The notes under the pieces are model-generated. The model worked only from the letters and a program-made list of their open reading frames with translations, ran no database searches and was not told the origin of the DNA. From positions 1 through 64,000 of the forward strand of contig NZ_FOIU01000005.1 of the NCBI RefSeq assembly GCF_900111495.1: a stretch of DNA of 64,000 bases, written 5' to 3'. The position numbers and the translations under genes are program-made. Positions 59,117 to 64,000 of this stretch are shown here, piece after piece (the stretch's first letter is position 1; each line of letters opens with the position of its first letter). This stretch comes from Chryseobacterium wanjuense. Lineage in GTDB: Bacteria; Bacteroidota; Bacteroidia; Flavobacteriales; Weeksellaceae.

Positions 59117-60319
59117 TCAGATATTATGTTTTAGAAATGCTTTTTTACAGCTTACCGCAACATGCTGCAATTCATCAGCCTGTAATTCTGAATGAAGGGA
59201 AAATCTTAAAACAGGTCTTTTCTTCGCGGTAGCGGGGGTACAGAAAGGAGCCCCGAATATTCCTTCTTTATCTAAAGTCTGCTTCAGAAGCATCATTTTA
59301 TATTCTGATTTTGCTTTGAGTCCTATTATTTGTGATTCGCTTTCACTCACATCAATGCCTGTTTCCATCAGAAGTTCTTTCAACTGATTTGAATGCCGAT
59401 GTAGCCTTACTCTTCTTTCATCGCCTGTTTCTGAATTAATCAGATCCAATACTGCATTTAATCCGTTAATATCAAAGGGCATTAACGCAGAACTGAATAT
59501 CTGCGGTTTGGAGGTCACATTAAAATAATCTCCGAATTCCTTCGGACATAAAATTAATCCGGCACGGGAAGCAAATGCCTTCGCAAGACTCGCTGTTCTG
59601 AATAAAACGACGTCATTGATCCCGAGTTCTTCAACCAGACCTTTTCCATTAGGCCCGTGAGTTCCGAATGAGTGGGATTCGTCCACGATAAGGGTACAGT
59701 TTTTAGTTCTTGCAATCTCGGCAAGTTCACGTAGCGGAGCTATGCTTCCATCTGTACTGTAAATAGAATCCACCACAATAATTCCTGAACCCAGCTGGCT
59801 GATTCTTTTTTCCAGATGACTGATATCGTTGTGCATAAAAGGCACAGCTTTCCCATTTCCCATTTGAATGCCGTTCCAGATGCTCATGTGCGCCATCATG
59901 TCGATATACACAGGAACATCCATATCTTCTACCAAAGTCTGCATTAATCCGAGATTGGCTACATAACCCGACTGGCAAAGGAGGGCAGATTCTGAGCCGA
60001 AAAAAGAAGCCAATCTCCTTTCAAGAACTGTTTGAGGTGCTTCTCCGTGAATAAATGATGCCGACATTAATGGTGTATGAGCTGCCCCGTCAAACGATCC
60101 GGATTGAGAAGCCAAGACTTGGGAATCTACGGATAATCGCAGATAATCATTGCTGAGGAGATTGATAGAGCCTTCGCCCGGCGCAGCTCCCCGGAGAATA
60201 TGCTCGCCTCCCCATTCTTTATGTAGTCTGTTGGCATAAAAATCATCCATTCTTTTTAAAAGAAAATCAGGATATTTCCCATGCTTTTCCGGCAAGAAAT
60301 ACATTAAATTGTTTTCCAT
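59117..60319 (-). CDS. CqsA/LqsA-like alpha-oxoamine synthase (quorum-sensing autoinducer synthase)
   Basis: The 400-residue PLP enzyme resembles Vibrio CqsA more than BioF or Kbl. Shared stretches are LLSNDYLRLS, LMSASFI, LLCQSGYVANLGLMQTL, YIDMMAHMSIWNGIQ, FMHNDISHL, GIIVVDSIYSTDGSIAPL and the SESQIIGL near the end. The PLP contacts are D213-E214-S215-H216 and the Schiff-base Lys K247 in TASLAKAF. CqsA joins an acyl-CoA with an amino donor (SAM or aminobutyrate) to make aminoketones such as Ea-CAI-1. Specificity here is unknown. No sensor kinase of the CqsS type lies in the window. Confidence 0.85.
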   Translation of the reverse strand: MENNLMYFLPEKHGKYPDFLLKRMDDFYANRLHKEWGGEHILRGAAPGEGSINLLSNDYLRLSVDSQVLASQSGSFDGAAHTPLMSASFIHGEAPQTVLERRLASFFGSESALLCQSGYVANLGLMQTLVEDMDVPVYIDMMAHMSIWNGIQMGNGKAVPFMHNDISHLEKRISQLGSGIIVVDSIYSTDGSIAPLRELAEIARTKNCTLIVDESHSFGTHGPNGKGLVEELGINDVVLFRTASLAKAFASRAGLILCPKEFGDYFNVTSKPQIFSSALMPFDINGLNAVLDLINSETGDERRVRLHRHSNQLKELLMETGIDVSESESQIIGLKAKSEYKMMLLKQTLDKEGIFGAPFCTPATAKKRPVLRFSLHSELQADELQHVAVSCKKAFLKHNI

Positions 60320-60544
60320 AGTTATGATGTTGATTGGTGTTTAATTTATCACAATCTAAAAGCTTTTCCCGGCGGAATTCTTTTTACATCATCATTATAG
60401 CTTCTTCATTAAAAAAATTTTCAGAAGAATTGATTTTAGAAATAATTGATATTATTCAAATTTAATAATTTTTCAATCATCAGTGACTTAAAATAGATTA
60501 AAAAATGCTTACATTTTCATAAGCATCACTTTTCAAAAAAACAA

Positions 60545-60643
60545 AATACCTGAATGCATCATGGGAAGAGAAATTTATCTGTCGAGCATTATCAATTAAC
60601 ATAAAATATATTTACTTTGTGTTTTAGGTGGCATTCAGGTATT
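60545..60643. repeat. 99-bp element bounded by perfect 13-bp inverted repeats
   Basis: AATACCTGAATGC (60545-60557) and GCATTCAGGTATT (60631-60643) enclose 73 bp. The element is 226 bp upstream of the CqsA-like start. No target-site duplication is obvious. It could be a structured RNA, a miniature mobile element or a regulator site. Confidence 0.6.
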
Positions 60644-60668
60644 GTTATAAGAATAAATTTATTTTTAA

Positions 60669-60695
60669 CCAGCTTTAGAGAACAGTTTAAGCTGG
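60669..60695 (-). terminator. Weak hairpin after the 271-residue secreted protein
   Basis: CCAGCTT pairs with AAGCTGG around 13 bases, followed on the minus strand by TTAAAAATAAATTT. It is 35 bp past the stop at 60730. Confidence 0.4.
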
Positions 60696-60729
60696 AGCAT
60701 TTTGCTATATCAGAATAAGAAATTAAAGT

Positions 60730-61545
60730 CTATTGCACTCTTTTTAAAGAAATTCCTATAATCGTATTGGAAGCAACAGTGGTGTATGCAGCATCTGTGG
60801 AATAGGCAACAATAGACATTCTGTAATATTTACCGTCTGAGAAAAGAATTTCTACAAGATCCTGCTCCATATTGGTATTATTGGTATTCAGCCAATCGTC
60901 ACCGTCAATCGGGGTGCTGTAATAATTGGGAAGAATAGTCATATTCGGTGAGTTTTGCAGAGGATTTGAGGTAGATAAGGTGGCATACGAAATAATCACA
61001 TTACTCGTATTGGTATTATAGAATCTCGGCCTCAGAACACTGTTGTCTCCTCCTAATATATCCAGCCTAATACCTTCGAACAGCGGGAGGTCAGCAGGAT
61101 TTACAAATTCTGAGAGGGCTTTTCTGGTTATGGTTCCAATGTTGGTAGCGAGCCTTCCTGTCATCTGATTTTTGCTGGTGTTACCTGAGTTATTTTGAAA
61201 TGTTCCGGGTACTACGAACCTATACCCTCTTTCTTCTCCTATCTGAAAGTCGCCGCCACCATCTGCGATGCTCAATCTGGTCCATTTTGCTCCATCCCAG
61301 TAATAATAGCCTTTGGTAGTCAATGTTCCGGCTCCTGTATTATAGACAAAAAGTCCTGTTGCGGGAGAGGGAATTGTGATAACGTCCGTGGTAGAATTAA
61401 GCGCAATACGCGGAGGCAGAAAACCTTTGTTGATGGAACTGACATCCAACATGGCCGACTGATCAGGATTTGAAGTATTAACCCCCACCTGAGCGGAAGC
61501 TGTGACACCAATTGCAATGATCATTGCAGATAAAGTTTTTTTCAT
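60730..61545 (-). CDS. Modular secreted protein
   Basis: The 271-residue secreted protein has a signal peptide (MIIAIGVTASAQ) and head module VGVNTSNPDQSAMLDVSSIN, KGFLPPRIALN, SPATGLFVYNTGAG and YYYWDGAKWTRLS. The C-terminal 170 residues (RLDILGGDNSVLRPRF; YRMSIVAYSTDA; IIGISLKRVQ) are beta-rich and differ from those in the other paralogues. No sorting domain is seen. It lies upstream of the CqsA-like gene in the same direction, but with 410 bp between and no clear coupling. Confidence 0.78.
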   Translation of the reverse strand: MKKTLSAMIIAIGVTASAQVGVNTSNPDQSAMLDVSSINKGFLPPRIALNSTTDVITIPSPATGLFVYNTGAGTLTTKGYYYWDGAKWTRLSIADGGGDFQIGEERGYRFVVPGTFQNNSGNTSKNQMTGRLATNIGTITRKALSEFVNPADLPLFEGIRLDILGGDNSVLRPRFYNTNTSNVIISYATLSTSNPLQNSPNMTILPNYYSTPIDGDDWLNTNNTNMEQDLVEILFSDGKYYRMSIVAYSTDAAYTTVASNTIIGISLKRVQ

Positions 61546-61851
61546 AATATTTGTTTTAAATTAAAAATTGCAGATTTATGTTGTAAGTAGAAATACACTG
61601 AAAGACTTAAATAATTCACACAGAAATGAATATTTATCCAATAAAGCCAAGTCTCATGGTAATTTCCAGAGCGTTTTTATACAATTTGAAAATTATGATA
61701 TAGGCTTAAAATTTTATATGAAATGTTCTTATTTTGCTGAGAAAAACGCTTCCTGCCTTTAACAGGAAGCTACCACTAACTAAATTGCATTAAACATAAC
61801 ACGATTATTTTTTAATCTTTATTATCAGTATTCTCTTAAAAGCCGGTTACC
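61546..61851. other. Intergenic region between a secreted-protein gene and HTH genes
   Basis: There is no gene in 306 bp. A minus-strand terminator lies at 61740-61770. The rest is AT-rich; no TAnnTTTG box for the gene starting at 61545 is evident. Confidence 0.5.
61740..61770 (-). terminator. Terminator of the HTH gene pair
   Basis: GCTTCCTG pairs with CAGGAAGC around seven bases, and the minus strand continues GTTTTTCTC. It is about 80 bp past the stop at 61852. Confidence 0.65.
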
Positions 61852-62184
61852 TTATAAGATAAATTTTCTTTTCCATTTGGTAACCGTATTTCTGCTGAGG
61901 TTGAAATGGCTGGCCAATTGTGCATTGGTGTACTTCCATTTTTTCTGATAGTCTAATATCTGAAGTATCGCTTCCTTGTCGTACGCGCGGTGATTTTGAT
62001 TGAAACCTGATGTTTCTCTATCTTCTCCTTCATGATTAAAAAGAAGCTTGTTGAGCGTGATCACTTCCAATACGGATAATTTCTCTTTAGATAAAATAGA
62101 ACTGTATTCTTCCTTTCTTTCAGGATATTTTTCATTAATGAGATCCGTATAAATTCTTTTATAATCCGGTTCTGATTTTTCCAT
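61852..62184 (-). CDS. Small HTH protein (transposase-like DNA-binding domain)
   Basis: The 110-residue protein starts MEKSEPDYKRIYTDLINEKY and ends with a clear HTH: YTNAQLASHFNLSRNTVTKW, then KRKFIL. The N-terminal half contains LSVLEVITLNKLLF and YDKEAILQILDYQKKW. It has only the DNA-binding portion of IS3-like transposases and no catalytic domain, so a regulator is likelier. I choose ATG 62184. It follows the 145-residue HTH gene by 46 bp. Confidence 0.75.
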   Translation of the reverse strand: MEKSEPDYKRIYTDLINEKYPERKEEYSSILSKEKLSVLEVITLNKLLFNHEGEDRETSGFNQNHRAYDKEAILQILDYQKKWKYTNAQLASHFNLSRNTVTKWKRKFIL

Positions 62185-62230
62185 AGTTTTTAGTTTTATC
62201 ATGATTATTTCCTTGGATTTTCTTTATCCA

Positions 62231-62668
62231 TCATTTCTTATACTTGGCAATCCATTTGTAAAGGGTGGTTTTAGGGATCTTATATTCATTCATGATCTGA
62301 GCTTTTGTCATTTCTCCCTTACTGATCTTATTCAGAATAAATTCTATGATTTCTTTTGTATAAATATTTTTCCGGAATTGCGGTAATGATGATGCGCTTT
62401 TCTTCTCAGATATATGGTTATAATCCCGGGAAGACATCGGAGCATACAATATCAAATGCTGTGAATAAAGCCTGAAAAAATCATAATCTAACAGTTTAGA
62501 CCATCGAAGCAGCATTTTGGCTTCAAGATCATCAGACTGATACATCTTCAGGATTTCTTCTTCGGTAGTATTGAAAAAATTACAGATACGATCCATTTCT
62601 ATCCCACTCTCAACAACGCCGCTTTCTATTATTGCCCCGATGTTGATCTCTTTTAAATCCATTTTCAT
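62231..62668 (-). CDS. Small HTH protein of a Chryseobacterium-type family
   Basis: The 145-residue protein reads MKMDLKEINIGAIIESGVVE (an MDLKEINIG start two codons in), LLRWSKLLDYDFFRLYSQHL, then LPQFRKNIYTKEIIEFILNK and an HTH end: KAQIMNEYKIPKTTLYKWIA. I recall very similar proteins in Chryseobacterium genomes, often annotated as transposases though they lack any DDE domain. They probably regulate nearby surface genes, but that is inference. It is first gene of a two-gene unit. Confidence 0.75.
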   Translation of the reverse strand: MKMDLKEINIGAIIESGVVESGIEMDRICNFFNTTEEEILKMYQSDDLEAKMLLRWSKLLDYDFFRLYSQHLILYAPMSSRDYNHISEKKSASSLPQFRKNIYTKEIIEFILNKISKGEMTKAQIMNEYKIPKTTLYKWIAKYKK

Positions 62669-62758
62669 TTATAAATTATTCTTCTTCATGAAATAAGAGA
62701 TGATACCGTTCATTAATCTTTAAAACTGTTTCTTATTGTTTGATTTCAGCTTACTTTT

Positions 62759-64000
62759 TTACTGAAATATCCTTGTTATAGACAGGGATCCATGCACCAT
62801 CGTATTATTGGTTGTGGCAGTACATAAAAACATTGGTCTTATTTTATCTCCGGCATTCAGGGTTCCTGTCCACAACAGTGCGTTTCCGTTATCCACTGTT
62901 GTACTCGACATATTTGATCTTGTATCTCTTAGTATAATATTCCAATTTGCTCCTCCGTCCGTACTTTTTTGAAAATAAGCCATCACAAACCATGAAGTAG
63001 CACTATTATCAGGTACTACATGGTTGTTCGAGGTCTGCATATTGATCATATAAAGTCCTCCTGCTCCGCTTGGAACGGTAAAAACATTGCTTGTCCAGGC
63101 ATTCATCAAGTCTATATTTTCTACCGTAAACTGCCCTACCACACTGGTACCTCCACTTACATTTTGGGTTCCGGAAACATTGGCATTTACTAATACCTTT
63201 TGCGTTCCTGCCTCGCTCGGCAGACCGTTTACATATCCCAAAACACCATTAGCATCAGCTACTACGGTTCTGGTAGCAGTAAATGTCTGATCCTGTGAAG
63301 ATGATGGACTTCCGTCCGGGGTTGTGGAAATAGCGTTTGTGGCACCGTTGGCGGGAAGATATCTCAGCCGGGTATTACCTCCGTTATTGTCAAATTTTTC
63401 TGTGGGATTATCTGTATTGATTCCTATGCTGCCATCTCCCGTAATATAAAGCCTTTGCTGCGAGGGTAGTCCTCCTCCGGGGCTGGTTCTGAATTCTAAA
63501 ACAGACGGATTAACATTTCCATTTGCAGTAATCATCAAACCATTACTGTCTCCGGATGTTGATATTTCGGCATAATTATCTGCGAATGTATGCAGGGTAA
63601 GATTGGTAGATAATCCGTTGGCATTTACATCGGCACTATTTACTTGTATCATTGCATAATCTGTAAGTCCAATTTGTCTTAATCCATCATCAGAAAAGTT
63701 GGTTTGCTGCTCATTTCCTTCAAATGAAAGACTTTTTCCGTTGAAGTTTAATTTCCTGTAATCGGTCAATGCTCCGTCAGAATTGTAGATATTGGTATCT
63801 TTTGTTGTTGCCACCCATTTCGTCCCGTTAAAATAATAGTAGCCCGTCGCGGTCACATCTATGGTTTGGTTAGCGGGAGCAGTATCAGCAGCCGTCACAT
63901 AAACCAATGCGCCTGTCTGAGCAGTGGTATAGGTTTTTCCACGGAGTTGAACGCCTGTTAATCTGGGTGCTATAATACCGTCCAGTTTTGTTGTATTGGT
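62759..64000 (-). CDS. Modular surface/secreted protein, C-terminal part (start outside window)
   Basis: The frame stays open to the window end (in-frame codons up to 64000 read TNTTKLDGIIAPRLTGVQLR), so the first residues are missing; at least 413 residues are visible. Head-type units occur (ALVYVTAADTAP; YYYFNGTKWVATT; IGINTDNPTEKFDNNG). The C-terminal domain resembles a C1q/TNF-like jelly roll: TSNVFTVPSGAGGLYMINMQ, WTGTLNAGDKIRPMFL and HGSLSITRIFQ. No sorting domain is seen. The apparent start at 63907 is a TTG within the protein and should not be used. Confidence 0.78.
   Translation of the reverse strand, partial: TNTTKLDGIIAPRLTGVQLRGKTYTTAQTGALVYVTAADTAPANQTIDVTATGYYYFNGTKWVATTKDTNIYNSDGALTDYRKLNFNGKSLSFEGNEQQTNFSDDGLRQIGLTDYAMIQVNSADVNANGLSTNLTLHTFADNYAEISTSGDSNGLMITANGNVNPSVLEFRTSPGGGLPSQQRLYITGDGSIGINTDNPTEKFDNNGGNTRLRYLPANGATNAISTTPDGSPSSSQDQTFTATRTVVADANGVLGYVNGLPSEAGTQKVLVNANVSGTQNVSGGTSVVGQFTVENIDLMNAWTSNVFTVPSGAGGLYMINMQTSNNHVVPDNSATSWFVMAYFQKSTDGGANWNIILRDTRSNMSSTTVDNGNALLWTGTLNAGDKIRPMFLCTATTNNTMVHGSLSITRIFQ

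Larger units (their letters stand above)
60320..60729. other. Leader and intergenic region upstream of the CqsA-like gene
   Basis: There is no gene in 410 bp. The minus strand has TAAATTTG at 60464-60457 (138 bp before the ATG), a possible promoter box. A perfect 13-bp inverted repeat spans 60545-60643 and a CCAGCTT/AAGCTGG hairpin lies at 60669-60695. Confidence 0.5.

Noticed and set aside
59117..60319. Assigning the PLP enzyme as BioF (biotin synthesis)
   Set aside because: No other bio genes are nearby and several long stretches match CqsA rather than BioF.
60545..60643. Calling the inverted repeat a proven invertible promoter
   Set aside because: No strong TAnnTTTG promoter is in the 73-bp segment in either orientation and no recombinase is adjacent, so it is kept only as a question.
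61568..61762. A 64-codon plus-strand frame between a surface gene and the HTH genes
   Set aside because: No family features, low-complexity AT-rich sequence, and it runs through a minus-strand terminator.
53449..64000. A prophage or integrative element
   Set aside because: The fibre-like head motifs suggested phage tails, but there are no integrase, terminase, capsid or tail assembly genes, and housekeeping gpsA lies inside.

Overview
The window is chromosomal DNA from a flavobacterium, most likely Chryseobacterium or a close relative in the Weeksellaceae. The evidence is an AT-rich base composition, a complete gldKLMN type IX secretion (T9SS) motor operon, a porZ gene, a CHU_C (T9SS type B) secreted protein, Bacteroidetes promoters of the TTG-N19-TAnnTTTG kind, and small helix-turn-helix proteins of a kind I recall from Chryseobacterium. 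I see no prophage, insertion sequence, CRISPR array or rRNA operon.

Layout. 1-0.9 kb: 3' end of a modular surface protein. 1.3-11.5 kb (minus): a co-directional run reading GT5-like protein, DUF4270 lipoprotein, glmS, gldK, gldL, gldM, gldN, then an FAD oxidoreductase behind a terminator. 11.7-16.8 kb: panC, a Lys-Leu-Lys tRNA cluster, aroK, an S4-domain protein, an FKBP-like lipoprotein and an FMN glutamate-synthase-like enzyme. 16.8-24.8 kb: mtaB, a DUF1572 protein, a T9SS type B secreted protein, a possible PD-(D/E)XK-like protein, an alpha-glucan phosphorylase homologue lacking the PLP lysine, and two small proteins. 24.9-36 kb: an S9 (DPP-IV-like) peptidase, a ParE/RelE-type toxin-antitoxin pair, three consecutive POT peptide transporters, a secreted thioredoxin and recG. 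The peptidase and transporters together suggest a peptide-scavenging lifestyle. 36.5-44.3 kb: an AraC-type regulator overlapping a receiver protein that lacks its phospho-acceptor, a GNAT, dapA, a 5'-nucleotidase split over two genes, porZ and recO. 44.4-53.5 kb: GH63-like glucosidase, SDR, GNAT, DUF1684, a GMC (cholesterol-oxidase-type) oxidoreductase, an unknown and mqo. 53.9-64 kb: an accessory-looking region with an operon of three modular secreted proteins, gpsA, a terpene synthase plus CqsA-like synthase pair, another modular secreted protein, two HTH proteins and a further modular protein running off the end.

The most interesting locus is 58035-60319. A PLP enzyme closely resembling CqsA/LqsA (the alpha-hydroxyketone quorum-sensing autoinducer synthases of Vibrio and Legionella) lies 74 bp upstream of a textbook class I terpene synthase, in the same direction. 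No CqsS/LqsS-type sensor is in the window. Secondary points are the six modular 'VGIxTxxP' surface proteins with what look like interchangeable C-terminal modules, the family members that have lost key catalytic residues (phosphorylase homologue, GT5-like protein, receiver), and perfect inverted repeats next to the promoters of secreted-protein operons.

Limits: every family assignment is from reading motifs and remembered family patterns; no database search or structure prediction was run.
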